Notes: generated by a model from the letters alone, not told the origin. Shown: positions 43,615-52,951, counted from the stretch's first letter. The stretch is DNA of 64,000 bases from Mycolicibacterium sp. CBMA 247 (GCF_009729095.1 NZ_VTGX01000004.1:248001-312000), one strand, 5' to 3'. A program made the numbers and translations.

Positions 43615-44526
43615 TCAGTTCCCCGCGGGGCTGCCGATGAAATCCACGATGTGCTGCGCGACCACATCCGGCTGCTCGAGCTGCAGGAAGTGACCGGCAC
43701 GGTCGACGACGTTCACCGCACTGCCCTGCGGCAGGATCTTCTGCACCCACCGGGCGTAATCCGGTGCGGCACAGCCATCGTCGGTGCCGTGCAGATACCG
43801 CGTCGGCATCACCGGCGGCGACAACCAGTGCTTGTGCAGCTCGGCGTACTGCGCCGGCGGTTTACTCATGCGGATCATGGCCCGGTAGTACCCCAGCGCG
43901 GCGCGCCACGAGTCCGGCGCACCGATCGCGGCGTCGACGTGGCGCACGTCCTCGGGCGCGTCGTATCCCGGTGACCACAGCCGCCAGAGCCGGGGCACCA
44001 CCCAGGATGCGGACCGCTCAGGCAACCAAGGCAATTGGAAGAACATCATGTACCAGCTGCGCAGCATTTGGCGTGGCAACTGGGCCACCAGCTTTCCAGC
44101 GTCGGGTAACCGGCCCAACGGCCGGAACGACGCCAACGGCGGCACCGACATGATCACGGTTTTGGCAAACGGGCTGTCCGGCATCGCGGCCAGACCCGAT
44201 GCCGCGATGGCACCCCAGTCGTGGCCGATGAGCACGTCACCGCCGGTCGGCCCGGCCGCCTCCAACATGCGTAGCGCATCATCCATCAACGCTCCGACGT
44301 GGTAGCTGCCGTCGGCGGGAATCGACGAGGGTACGTAGCCGCGCAGGAACGGCGCCACCACTTTCCAGCCGGCCTCGGCCAGCGCCGGCGCCACCTTGCG
44401 CCAGCCGTAGGCGGTATCGGGAAAACCGTGCAGGCACAATGCAACCGGGCCATCATCGGGACCCCACACCAGCGCCCGCAGTTGCACCGCGGGGGTGGTG
44501 ACATCGATCCAGCGCGGCTCGCTCAC
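43615..44526 (-). CDS. ephC: alpha/beta hydrolase, epoxide-hydrolase-like (EphC-like)
   Basis: This 303-residue enzyme has the oxyanion motif LHGFPDTAYGW, the Asp nucleophile elbow GHDWGA, an acid in LHGTDDGC and a late His in AGHFLQLEQP. An Asp nucleophile indicates an epoxide hydrolase or haloalkane-dehalogenase-like reaction. The symbol follows the M. tuberculosis gene order (Rv1124) and is tentative. GTG 44526 overlaps the upstream Mce-associated gene stop as GTGA. Confidence 0.83.
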   Translation of the reverse strand: MSEPRWIDVTTPAVQLRALVWGPDDGPVALCLHGFPDTAYGWRKVAPALAEAGWKVVAPFLRGYVPSSIPADGSYHVGALMDDALRMLEAAGPTGGDVLIGHDWGAIAASGLAAMPDSPFAKTVIMSVPPLASFRPLGRLPDAGKLVAQLPRQMLRSWYMMFFQLPWLPERSASWVVPRLWRLWSPGYDAPEDVRHVDAAIGAPDSWRAALGYYRAMIRMSKPPAQYAELHKHWLSPPVMPTRYLHGTDDGCAAPDYARWVQKILPQGSAVNVVDRAGHFLQLEQPDVVAQHIVDFIGSPAGN

Positions 44527-45296
44527 GGCTGCACCGGCTCGTACTTGGACATCAGCCAGCGATCACCGTCTTTGACCATGGTGGCCCGCGCGACCGACAG
44601 GGTCCTCTGCGGCGCGTGATCTCCGATCGCGACGGTCTGGTTGACGAACAGCACCAATTCGGCACCGTTGGGCGTCGCGCTCACCGACCCCATCCGGGGC
44701 ACCTCGGCGACAGCCGCGATCTGCTGAGCCTGCGCCGCCGGGATGACCTCATTGATCATCGCGGTGTACTTGCCGAGGAACTCCCCGGTCAACCGGTCAC
44801 GGACCGCGTTGAGCTGCTGCTCGACGGTTTCAGGCTGGTAGGACAGCATCTGGACGGTGATATCCCTGGCCGCCTGAACGGATTCGGCTCGGGCCGTGTC
44901 GCTCTCGTGGTGCGACACGATCTGCCACCGGAACACCGCGGCGGCCAACGCCAACACCAACGCGATGGCCGACAACACGATCGGCAAGCCGACGCGCGGG
45001 CGGGCGCGCGGCGGTGTGGCTTCGGCAGGCTCGTCCGCTTCGGCCGGCTCGCCTGTCTCGGCGGATTCGTCAGCGTCGGCCGATTCCCGGGCTACCTCAT
45101 CCTCGGCGTCCGCTTCCGCCGCTGCCTCGTCCTCGACTGCCTTGCCGGCGTCGGCTGCCTCCACGGCTTCGGCCGGCTCCTCGACCCATGTCTCGTCGGC
45201 GCTTGTCTGCTCAGGGCTTGCCTGCTCGGCCTTCTCGCCGGAATCCGCGGCGTCCTTGCGACGCCCGGCCGGCGGCATCTTGTGCCGGCCGCTCAC
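44523..45296 (-). CDS. Mce-associated membrane protein, second of pair
   Basis: This 257-residue protein has a long acidic, Ala/Glu/Asp-rich N-terminus (about 1-90), one membrane helix (VGLPIVLSAIALVLALAAAVFRW) and an extracytoplasmic domain (ESVQAARDITVQMLSYQPETVEQQLNAV, FLGKYTAMINEVI, VNQTVAIGDHAP) of the NTF2-like type seen in Mce-associated proteins. Start GTG 45296 overlaps the preceding gene stop as GTGA. These proteins usually accompany mce lipid-import operons, but no mce genes are in this window. Confidence 0.85.
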   Translation of the reverse strand: MSGRHKMPPAGRRKDAADSGEKAEQASPEQTSADETWVEEPAEAVEAADAGKAVEDEAAAEADAEDEVARESADADESAETGEPAEADEPAEATPPRARPRVGLPIVLSAIALVLALAAAVFRWQIVSHHESDTARAESVQAARDITVQMLSYQPETVEQQLNAVRDRLTGEFLGKYTAMINEVIPAAQAQQIAAVAEVPRMGSVSATPNGAELVLFVNQTVAIGDHAPQRTLSVARATMVKDGDRWLMSKYEPVQP

Positions 45297-45943
45297 TGGA
45301 TGAACTCCACGTTGGAAACCTTTGCCTTGCCATCCATGTCCTGCACCGTCAACACCATTCGCCACACCTGCGGAGCCTGTTCTGGCACACCGGCATTGGT
45401 GGACCGGACCGTGACCGAGACGAGAACATCGGCCTTGTCGGCGGAGTAGGACTCCAGCCCCGATGAGGTGACGGTGCCCTCAGACTTCGACTTGATCTGC
45501 TTGACCACGTCGAGGAACGACTTCGAACGCTTCTGGAAGTCGTCGTAGAACCGTCCGGTCGACGTGTCGAGCACCCGCTGTATGTCGTCTTCAGCGTGCT
45601 CCCAGTCGATGCTGGTCAGATTCAGCGCGCCCTGCCGCGCGGTATCCACGAAGGTGTTGCGCCGCTGCTGTTCATGCTGGACCTGATAGAACCCGTAGCC
45701 CAGCCAGCCGATCAACGCCACAAGCACGACGACGAGCACGCCGGCGAGAAACCCGGCCGTCGGCGTGCGCAGGAACCGACGCCGCTTCGATGCCGCTTCG
45801 TCGGTCTCTTCAGCGGCGTCTTCGCCGGCTTCTGCCTGGGCTTCCCCGCCGGCCTCCTCGGTTTCCTCAGCGGCTTCTTCAGCGGCTACGTCCTCGGTCT
45901 CGGTCGGCTCGACCGGCTCGGCGTCGGCGCTGTCGTCTGCCAT
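45293..45943 (-). CDS. Mce-associated membrane protein, first of pair
   Basis: This 216-residue protein has a Glu/Ala-rich cytoplasmic N-terminus (about 1-70), a single helix (GFLAGVLVVVLVALIGWLGYGFY) and an exported domain with RQGALNLTSIDWEHAEDDIQRVLDTSTGRFYDDFQKRS, a signature of mycobacterial Mce-associated proteins. ATG 45943 (MADDSADAEP) is the first Met giving the acidic N-terminus. It heads a tightly overlapping four-gene operon and lies 86 bp downstream of a same-strand TetR gene. Confidence 0.87.
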   Translation of the reverse strand: MADDSADAEPVEPTETEDVAAEEAAEETEEAGGEAQAEAGEDAAEETDEAASKRRRFLRTPTAGFLAGVLVVVLVALIGWLGYGFYQVQHEQQRRNTFVDTARQGALNLTSIDWEHAEDDIQRVLDTSTGRFYDDFQKRSKSFLDVVKQIKSKSEGTVTSSGLESYSADKADVLVSVTVRSTNAGVPEQAPQVWRMVLTVQDMDGKAKVSNVEFIQ

Positions 45944-46029
45944 ACATCTGCTCCTCGGTGGCACTGCGTGTCGCGTGCGATGGCACGCACGCGTGCGGTC
46001 CAACGTACGTGGCGCCGGTCACATCGTTA

Positions 46030-46650
46030 TCAGCGGTCCCGGGTGTGCGCCCCGACCGCACGCAGGGCAAAGTCCACCACCGCGGCACGGGCACACTCCC
46101 AATCTCCGTCGGCACGCAGTCGGGACAACTCATGGCTGACCACAGCGCGGATGGCTGCGGCGTCCCGCTCCGGCCTGGCCAGCGGAAACGACCCGTCGTC
46201 CCGGCCGCGACGCAGGAGGGCCGCCAGCGACCGTTCACGGTCGATACGCCACTGTTCTTGGGCCGTCAGGTAGCCCTTGGCCGAGCGCACCTCGTCCGAA
46301 TCCAGGACCGTCGCGCGCCCGTGCGACCGCGCATTGTGTATCACCTCGAACGCCACACCGATCCAGTGCGCCAGCTGATCGGCGGGCACACCGTCGTTGC
46401 CGTCGGCGATCCGGTCGAGCCGGCGAGCCAACGACCTGCCCGCGCTCTGCTGCATTGCCAGGAACAACGCGTCCTTGGATTCGAAGTGCCGATAGAACGC
46501 CCGGGTGGACAACCCGGCCCGAGCCAGCACCGCAGCAATCGGCACCACCCCGGTATGGGGTTCTGACAGGCAGCTGAAGGCGGCCTCGATGATCGCGTCG
46601 CGATCATCGACCGCCGCTTCACCTGGTTCGATACCTGGCTCGATCTGCAC
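46030..46650 (-). CDS. TetR family transcriptional regulator
   Basis: This 206-residue protein has the HTH AIIEAAFSCLSEPHTGVVPIAAVLARAGLSTRAFYRHFESKDALFLAM, with an all-helical C-terminal domain. It is upstream of and on the same strand as the Mce-associated/EphC operon, and divergent (101 bp) from the BpoB-like gene. Either could be its target. Confidence 0.86.
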   Translation of the reverse strand: MQIEPGIEPGEAAVDDRDAIIEAAFSCLSEPHTGVVPIAAVLARAGLSTRAFYRHFESKDALFLAMQQSAGRSLARRLDRIADGNDGVPADQLAHWIGVAFEVIHNARSHGRATVLDSDEVRSAKGYLTAQEQWRIDRERSLAALLRRGRDDGSFPLARPERDAAAIRAVVSHELSRLRADGDWECARAAVVDFALRAVGAHTRDR

Positions 46651-46738
46651 GATTGACGATTCTAGGAACGACGCGCCGCAGCGGGTCGCAGATGCGCCGA
46701 AAACCTGCCTGGGTAACGTGACCTCCCGGGGACTGCCG

Positions 46739-46744
46739 AGGAGG
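46739..46744 (+). promoter_or_regulatory. ribosome binding site deciding the BpoB-like start
   Basis: AGGAGG is only one base from ATG 46746 but seven bases from GTG 46752, so the GTG is the better start. Confidence 0.6.
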
Positions 46745-46751
46745 AATGTTC

Positions 46752-47624
46752 GTGACCACCGGGAAATCCGAGCACAACGATTCGCGCACCGTCACGTTCC
46801 GGGGAGTCGACGACCTGAATCTGGTCGGCGACGAATGGAACCGGGACGCTGCGTCGGCCGCCGACCGGCCCACGGTCCTGCTGTTGCACGGTGGTGGGCA
46901 GAACCGGTTCTCCTGGAAGAACACCGGACAGATCCTGGCCGATGACGGTTTGCACGTGATCGCGCTCGACGCACGAGGTCACGGCGACAGCGATCGCTCG
47001 CCCAGCGCGAACTATTCGGTGGAAGTGCTGTCCTCGGACGTGCAGCAGGTGCTGTATCAAATCGGCCGCCCGGTGGTTCTGATCGGGGCCAGCATGGGCG
47101 GGCTGACCAGCATCCTGGCCGCGCATGAGGCCGGCCCGGAACTGGTCACCAAACTGGTGCTGGTCGATGTGGTGCCGCGTTTCGAGAAGGCCGGCAGCGC
47201 ACGCATCCGCGATTTCATGTTCACCAACGTGGACGGCTTCGACTCCCTGGAGGAGGCTGCCGAGGCGGTCGCGGCCTACCTGCCCTACCGCACCAAGCCG
47301 CGCAACCCGGAGGGGCTGAAGAAGAATCTGCGGCTGCGCGACGGGCGCTGGTACTGGCACTGGGATCCGGCGTTCCTCACCAAGCCCGAGGACGACCCGT
47401 TCGTCCGGGTGGAGAAACTGGAACAGGCCGCGATGAACCTGACCATCCCGATCCTGCTGATCCGTGGCAAGCTGTCCGACGTGGTCAGCCCCGAGGGTGT
47501 GCAGGACTTCCTGGAGAAGGTGCCCGCCGCCGAGTTCGTCGAGTTGTCCGATGCGGGGCACACCGCCGCCGGTGACGACAACGACGCGTTCTCCGGGGTG
47601 GTCGTGGAGTTCGTCGGCCGGTGA
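46752..47624 (+). CDS. bpoB: alpha/beta hydrolase, BpoB-like
   Basis: This 290-residue protein has HGGGQNRFSWKNTG (oxyanion region), the Ser nucleophile in IGASMGGLTS, an acid in IRGKLSDVVS and His in SDAGHTAAGDDND. It belongs to the group often called non-haem haloperoxidases; the natural reaction is probably ester or C-C hydrolysis, as no metal or haem site is present. The sequence and position match Rv1123c (bpoB). Its stop overlaps the start of the next gene (GTGA), coupling it to the kinase-aminotransferase fusion. Confidence 0.85.
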   Translation: MTTGKSEHNDSRTVTFRGVDDLNLVGDEWNRDAASAADRPTVLLLHGGGQNRFSWKNTGQILADDGLHVIALDARGHGDSDRSPSANYSVEVLSSDVQQVLYQIGRPVVLIGASMGGLTSILAAHEAGPELVTKLVLVDVVPRFEKAGSARIRDFMFTNVDGFDSLEEAAEAVAAYLPYRTKPRNPEGLKKNLRLRDGRWYWHWDPAFLTKPEDDPFVRVEKLEQAAMNLTIPILLIRGKLSDVVSPEGVQDFLEKVPAAEFVELSDAGHTAAGDDNDAFSGVVVEFVGR

Positions 47625-50566
47625 GCGCCAACCGCAGCACCGTCGGCTTCAACTTTCTGCGTGAGCCCGAGCTGCCTGCTCCTCAGGTCAGCGAATCGCA
47701 GGCCCGCGACATCCTCGTCACCCATTTCGGCGTGCATGCGGACGTGGAATCGCTGGGCAGCCAACAGGACAGGAATTTCCTGGTGGGTCAGGACGACACG
47801 ATCGCCGGTGTGCTCAAGGTCGCCAACCCGGCGTTCAACGAGATCGAACTGACCGCACAGGAGCTGGCCGCGGACCTGATCGCACAGGCCGAACCGGACT
47901 TGCGGGTGGCCCAGTCCTTGCCCAACCAGCGCGGCGAAAAGCTCACTGCGGTAACGGGTCTCGACCCGGATCAAGCCGACGGCACTGCATACGTACGGCT
48001 GCTGCGCCACCTGCCCGGCGGAACCCTCATCGAATCCGGCTACCTGCCGCCGGCTACGGTCGCCGAATTGGGCGCCCTGGCCGGACGGGTCAGCCGCGCG
48101 TTGGCCGGCTTCAGCCATCCCGGCCTGGACCGCATCCTGCAGTGGGACCTGCGATTCGGGGCCGACGTGGTGAGCCGACTGGTCTCCCACGTCGACGACG
48201 CCTCTGCTCGCTCCCGGTTGCAGTCCGCCGCCGAACAGGCGTGGTCACGCATCGAACCGCTGGCCGACGCGCTGCCCAGGCAGACCGTGCACATGGACCT
48301 CACCGACGCGAATGTGATGGTCTCGCGTGGCGTCGGCGGTGTTGTGCATCCCGACGGGATCATCGACCTCGGAGATCTGGCCGACAGTTGGGCGGTAAGC
48401 GAGCTGGCCATCACGTTGTCCTCGGTGCTGCAGCATCCGGGGGCCGATCCGGCGGCCGTGCTGCCCGGAATCCGGGCCTTCCACGCCATCCGCCCGCTGA
48501 GCGTCGACGAGGCAGAAGCGTTGTGGCCGTTGCTGGTTCTGCGCACCGCGGTGCTGATCGTAAGCGGCGCACATCAGGCCGGTTTCGATCCGGACAACGA
48601 CTACCTGACCGAGCAGGCCGACGGCGAGTGGCAGATGTTCGAGCGGGCCACCTCGGTGCCGATCGACGTGATGACCGCGTTGATCAAAGCCGACCTCGGC
48701 CTGGCGTCGCCGCCCGCGCCGGTGCGGATTGCGCCTCCGCTGATCGCCTCTGCGGAATCGGTGGTGACTCTGGATCTGGGCGCGACGTCCGACGCTCTCG
48801 ACGACGCGTTCTCTCCCGGCGGTTGGGTGAAGCCCGACGTCGAGGACGAATTGGCCAGGGCCGCGATCGACGACGGCGCGACCTTGGTGGTGACCCGGTT
48901 CGGACAACCGCGGATCTCGCGGGCTCCGGCGTTGAGCCAAGACGAGCCCGAAGTGGTTCCGACCGGGATCAGCCTGTGGCCGGCCGATCGGCTGGAGCTG
49001 ACCGCCCCGTTCGACGGTGCGATCGTCGAGCGGACGGCGGATTCGGTGACCTTCCGGGGTTCCGAGTACGAGCTGACCCTCACCGGGATCACTGCCACCG
49101 ATGGCGGATTGGGAATTGCGGAGCCGGGGCGCTGGACCGAACTTGCGCTGCGTCCGATCGGGGCACCGCGTGCGCCCGCACTGACCACACCCGGGCTGGC
49201 CCCGGGATGGCTGGCATGCAGCCGTGATCCGCGGCCGCTGCTGGGACTATCTGAGCTCGATTCGGGGCTTGATTCGGGATCGGCGGACGCCGACCTGGTG
49301 GCCCGGCGGGACCGGGCGTTCGCGCCCGTGCAGGAGCACTATTACCGTCGGCCACCGCGGATCGAACGCGGCTGGCGGCATTTCCTGATGTCCACCAGCG
49401 GACGCTGCTATCTGGACATGGTCAACAACGTCACCGTGCTGGGCCACGCGCATCCGCGGGTAGCGGCGGCTGCCACCCGGCAACTGCGCAAGCTGAACAC
49501 CAACTCGCGGTTCAACTATGCCTCCGTCGTCGAATTCAGTGAGCGACTTGCCGGGCTACTGCCCGATCCGCTGGACACGGTGTTCCTGGTGAATTCCGGA
49601 TCCGAGGCCAGTGATCTGGCGCTGCGGTTGGCCACCGCGGCGGCCGGGCGCCCCGATGTGGTGGCGATGCGCGAGGCGTATCACGGCTGGACCTACGGCA
49701 CCGACGCCGTATCCACCTCGACCGCCGATAATCCGAATGCGCTTGCCACCCGGCCGGATTGGGTGCACACCGTGGAATCGCCGAACAGCTTCCGGGGCAA
49801 GTACCGCGGAGACGACGTGGGACGCTACGCCGTGGACGCGGTGGCCCAGATCAACGGATTGATCGCCGACGGGCGGGCCCCGGCGGCGTTCATCTGCGAG
49901 ACCGTCTACGGCAACGCCGGCGGCATGGCCCTGCCCGACGGCTATCTGCAACAGATCTATGCCGCGATCCGCGGGGCGGGTGGCTACGCCGTCGCCGATG
50001 AGGTGCAGGTGGGCTATGGCCGCCTGGGCGAATGGTTCTGGGGATTTGCGCAGCAGGGGGTGGTCCCCGACATCGTGTCGATGGCGAAATCGGTCGGCAA
50101 CGGCTATCCGCTGGGCGCGGTGGTCACCAGCCGCGAGATCGCCGAGCGCTTCCGCAGCCAGGGCTATTTCTTCTCCTCGCCCGGCGGTAGCCCGTTGTCG
50201 TGCGAGATCGGCATGACGGTGCTCGATGTGCTGAATGACGAAGGGCTGCAACGCAACGCGGCCCGCGTCGGCGCCCACCTGAAGTCCCGGCTGCAGGAGT
50301 TGGCGGTCCGCCATCCGATCATCGGCACCGTCCATGGCGTCGGCCTGTATCTGGGTGTCGAAATGATCCGTGACCCTCAGACACTGGAACCCGCCACCGA
50401 GGAGACGGCGCTGATCTGCGACCGGATGCTTGAACTCGGGGTGATCATCCAGCCGACCGGCGACCACCAGAACATCCTGAAGACCAAGCCGCCGTTGTGC
50501 ATTGACGTCGAAGCAGCGGATTTCTACGTCGACGCACTGGACCGGGTGCTGACCGAAGGCTGGTGA
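47621..50566 (+). CDS. kinase-(M23-like)-class III aminotransferase fusion, probable amino-alcohol kinase/phospholyase
   Basis: This 981-residue three-part protein has an APH/choline-kinase-type domain at about 10-340, with a catalytic loop HMDLTDAN (224-231: Asp226, Asn231) and metal Asp249 in IIDLGD. A middle region (about 400-555: LELTAPFDGAIVERT, ELALRPIGAP) resembles a degenerate lysostaphin/biotinyl-type beta fold. From about 568 a class III PLP enzyme runs: SGRCYLDMVNNVTVLGHAHP, NSGSEASDLALRLA, DEVQVGYGR and Lys823 in SMAKSVGNGYPLGAV. Similar fusions link hydroxylysine/ethanolamine-type kinases to ETNPPL/PHYKPL-type phospholyases. The likely activity is phosphorylation of an amino alcohol, then phosphate elimination to an aldehyde and ammonia. 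Confidence 0.85.
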   Translation: MSANRSTVGFNFLREPELPAPQVSESQARDILVTHFGVHADVESLGSQQDRNFLVGQDDTIAGVLKVANPAFNEIELTAQELAADLIAQAEPDLRVAQSLPNQRGEKLTAVTGLDPDQADGTAYVRLLRHLPGGTLIESGYLPPATVAELGALAGRVSRALAGFSHPGLDRILQWDLRFGADVVSRLVSHVDDASARSRLQSAAEQAWSRIEPLADALPRQTVHMDLTDANVMVSRGVGGVVHPDGIIDLGDLADSWAVSELAITLSSVLQHPGADPAAVLPGIRAFHAIRPLSVDEAEALWPLLVLRTAVLIVSGAHQAGFDPDNDYLTEQADGEWQMFERATSVPIDVMTALIKADLGLASPPAPVRIAPPLIASAESVVTLDLGATSDALDDAFSPGGWVKPDVEDELARAAIDDGATLVVTRFGQPRISRAPALSQDEPEVVPTGISLWPADRLELTAPFDGAIVERTADSVTFRGSEYELTLTGITATDGGLGIAEPGRWTELALRPIGAPRAPALTTPGLAPGWLACSRDPRPLLGLSELDSGLDSGSADADLVARRDRAFAPVQEHYYRRPPRIERGWRHFLMSTSGRCYLDMVNNVTVLGHAHPRVAAAATRQLRKLNTNSRFNYASVVEFSERLAGLLPDPLDTVFLVNSGSEASDLALRLATAAAGRPDVVAMREAYHGWTYGTDAVSTSTADNPNALATRPDWVHTVESPNSFRGKYRGDDVGRYAVDAVAQINGLIADGRAPAAFICETVYGNAGGMALPDGYLQQIYAAIRGAGGYAVADEVQVGYGRLGEWFWGFAQQGVVPDIVSMAKSVGNGYPLGAVVTSREIAERFRSQGYFFSSPGGSPLSCEIGMTVLDVLNDEGLQRNAARVGAHLKSRLQELAVRHPIIGTVHGVGLYLGVEMIRDPQTLEPATEETALICDRMLELGVIIQPTGDHQNILKTKPPLCIDVEAADFYVDALDRVLTEGW

Positions 50567-50572
50567 GCGCAG

Positions 50573-51961
50573 CTATCCAGGCTCGCCGTCCCCGCCGGCG
50601 GTGTCGGGTTCGGTGAGGTAGTTCTGCGGGTGGTGGTAGTTGTTCACCCGGGCTTGGCCGGTGTCCAACAACGGTGGCGGGATCCATTCACATCGCCCGT
50701 CGGTCATGATGGTGCGCCACCCGCCCCTGGTGACCAATCGGTTATCCGGGCCGCACCCCAAAGCCAGGTCGGTGGCGTCGGTCAGCCCACCGACGGCGAA
50801 ATCGCGTTGAGCGTGGTGGGCCTGGCATCGGTCGCCGGCGGCGGTGCAATCGGGCCGGGTGCATCCGCGGTCCCGGGCGAACAACAACAACCGCTGCCCC
50901 GCACTGGCAATGCGTCGGGTCCGTCCGAAATGCAACGGCACAGTGGTGTGCTTGTCGAACACCGCCAAGTAATGAAAGGCATGGGCGGCCAACCGGATCA
51001 CATCCGGAATCGGGATCTTCGACCCAGCCCCGGTGACTGCGATTCCCGCCCCGGCCTCCAACTCTTGCAGGGTGGTGGTCACTATGATCGACACCGGCAA
51101 CCCGTTGTGCTGACCGAACCGCTTCGATGTCAACGCCTCCCGGCCCACCACCAACAACGCATCATGGGTGCGCTGCCCGGGATTGCGCCGATCAGTCCGA
51201 ACCTGCTCCTCATTAGGAGTCCCACCGATACACGGCGACTCGTCGTCGGGATTGCACATCCCCGGCGCGGCGAGCTTGGCCAACAACGGATCCACCGTGG
51301 CCCGCAACTCCGGGGTCAACCACCCCGTGATCTTCGATAACCCATCCGCGCCCTGCTTATGGATGAACACCCCACGCTTGCGGTCGCATTCAGCATCGAC
51401 GGGCTCTTCCCCATCCTGATTCAGCAGATACAGCAACTGATCAGCCGCCTTCCGCAACGCCTCTGGAGACTCGCCCGAAGCGACCTTCACCAGACTCGCC
51501 TCAGCCTGGGTCGCGGTCACGGGATCCACCCAGCCCGGTACCTGCTCGGCGAACTTCTCCAACGCATCGACGTGTTCCTGATTGATCAACCCCGCCGCCT
51601 GCGCACCCCCCGTCGCCGCCCGCCGCGGCGCCAACGGCTCCCCGCTCAACGCGGTCCGCGGCCCCAAATTCTCGGCATCGCGCAACCGGCGCCGAGCCTC
51701 ACTGACACTGATCCGTAACCGGATCCGCATCACCTCAGGCCAATTCTTGGCTCCGATCGCCTTCGGATCGACCTGCCCCACCAACCGCGCCAGCAAGGCG
51801 TGCTCGACCACCGGATCCCGCCGCCGCACCTCCTCGCATCGCGACTGCACGTCGAGCAACTGCTCAACGGTCAACCCGCCAAAGTCCAGAGCCGCGACTC
51901 GGGCGTGCGCCGCTGCCAACTCGGCAACCGCCTCATCAACCTCAGCCCAACCCGACCCCAT
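50573..51961 (-). CDS. DUF222/HNH endonuclease-type protein (13E12 family)
   Basis: This 462-residue protein has an N-terminal DUF222 helical domain (about 20-330: DFGGLTVEQLLDVQSRCEEVRRRDPVVEHALLARL, TATQAEASLVKVASGESPEALRKAADQLLYLLNQDG). A C-terminal HNH motif spans CTRPDCTAAGDRCQAHH, DLALGCGPDNRL and the final Trp/Pro-rich segment. It is a relative of the REP13E12 repeat proteins of mycobacteria and of Rv1128c. Its function is unproven and copies are often numerous. It is convergent with the fusion enzyme, six bases apart. Confidence 0.88.
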   Translation of the reverse strand: MGSGWAEVDEAVAELAAAHARVAALDFGGLTVEQLLDVQSRCEEVRRRDPVVEHALLARLVGQVDPKAIGAKNWPEVMRIRLRISVSEARRRLRDAENLGPRTALSGEPLAPRRAATGGAQAAGLINQEHVDALEKFAEQVPGWVDPVTATQAEASLVKVASGESPEALRKAADQLLYLLNQDGEEPVDAECDRKRGVFIHKQGADGLSKITGWLTPELRATVDPLLAKLAAPGMCNPDDESPCIGGTPNEEQVRTDRRNPGQRTHDALLVVGREALTSKRFGQHNGLPVSIIVTTTLQELEAGAGIAVTGAGSKIPIPDVIRLAAHAFHYLAVFDKHTTVPLHFGRTRRIASAGQRLLLFARDRGCTRPDCTAAGDRCQAHHAQRDFAVGGLTDATDLALGCGPDNRLVTRGGWRTIMTDGRCEWIPPPLLDTGQARVNNYHHPQNYLTEPDTAGGDGEPG

Positions 51962-52058
51962 GATCGAACACTAGTTCGATATACCGACACTGACCACCGG
52001 AAAAGCCCGGTCTGTGGATGAAACCCACGCTGGGGATAACCCCACCGGCCGACCGGCC

Positions 52059-52229
52059 CTACGGCGTCGGTTCGGCCTGCTGGGCCTCGGCCAACCGCTG
52101 GTGAAGCCGCTCCCGGATGTCCTGCGGGGTGTAGGCGTTTCGGCGGCGTTGGTCACGTGCCACCACGACGCCACCCGCGACGACACCGGCGACACCGGCC
52201 AGCCCGACCCACTTCCAGATGCTGCGCAT
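52059..52229 (-). CDS. small single-helix membrane protein
   Basis: A 56-residue ORF reads MRSIWKWVGLAGVAGVVAGG and then VVVARDQRRRNAYTPQDIRE, with an amphipathic C-terminus. One N-terminal membrane helix is followed by a basic cytoplasmic tail with a proline-marked helix. Compact mycobacterial proteins of this design are common and uncharacterised. It is divergent from the protein at 52256, 26 bp apart. Confidence 0.7.
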   Translation of the reverse strand: MRSIWKWVGLAGVAGVVAGGVVVARDQRRRNAYTPQDIRERLHQRLAEAQQAEPTP

Positions 52230-52255
52230 GCTCTGAGTGTGCCTAAGCTGCCCAC

Positions 52256-52951
52256 GTGAATGCGAATACGGTGTCGTTGACCAAGGCGCTGGAGGAGACC
52301 CGCACCGGTGACATCTGGTTGTTTCGCGGCGGCTCCGGGCCGGACCGGGCAATCCAGACCCTGACCAACAGCCCGGTCAACCATGTCGGGATGACCGTGG
52401 CGATCGACGACCTGCCACCGCTGATCTGGCACGCGGAACTCGGCGACAAACTGCTCGACATGTGGACCGGGACCAACCATCGCGGCGTGCAGCTCAACGA
52501 TGCCCGTCAGGCCGTCGAACGCTGGGCACATACGTACGGGCAGCGCTGCTGGTTGCGTCAGCTCACCCCGTTCGCGACCCGTGAGCAGGAGGACCAGCTC
52601 CTCAAGGTGATCGCCCGGATGAACGGCACGGCCTTCCCCACCACGGCGCGGCTGACCGGACGGTGGCTTCGCGGACGGGTACCCGTCGTCAGCGACTTCA
52701 CCCGCGGAATCCCCTTCGTGCACAGCAAGGTTCGCGAGTCTGCCGAACGCAAGAAGGCACGCAACCGTCAGGTCGGCCTGGAGACCGCCTACTGCGCCGA
52801 GACCGTGGCCATCACCTACGAGGAGATGGGCCTGCTGACCACCGACAAGCGTTACAACTGGTTCGATCCCGGCTCGTTCTGGAGCGGCGACGAGCTGCCA
52901 CTGACCGCCGGCTACGGGCTGGGCGACGAGATCGCCGTGATCGCCGACTGA
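52256..52951 (+). CDS. permuted papain-like (YiiX/NlpC-P60 relative) amidase-type protein
   Basis: This 231-residue protein has TGDIWLFRGG followed by a His in NSPVNHVGMTVAIDD and a late Cys in ETAYCAETVAITYEEMGL. In the YiiX-type circularly permuted NlpC/P60 fold the His precedes the Cys in this way, with an acid between (WHAELGD). The substrate may be an amide or thioester of a lipid or peptide. There is no signal peptide. GTG 52256 is the start. The last 40 bases before the end (52899-52938) are repeated exactly at 55187. Confidence 0.62.
   Translation: MNANTVSLTKALEETRTGDIWLFRGGSGPDRAIQTLTNSPVNHVGMTVAIDDLPPLIWHAELGDKLLDMWTGTNHRGVQLNDARQAVERWAHTYGQRCWLRQLTPFATREQEDQLLKVIARMNGTAFPTTARLTGRWLRGRVPVVSDFTRGIPFVHSKVRESAERKKARNRQVGLETAYCAETVAITYEEMGLLTTDKRYNWFDPGSFWSGDELPLTAGYGLGDEIAVIAD
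52899..52938 (+). repeat. 40-bp direct repeat, copy 1 (inside the YiiX-like gene end)
   Basis: This exact 40-bp sequence, coding the LTAGYGLGDEIAV end of the YiiX-like protein, recurs at 55187-55226. The two copies bracket the sigma factor, LLM and SnoaL-like genes. Confidence 0.9.
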
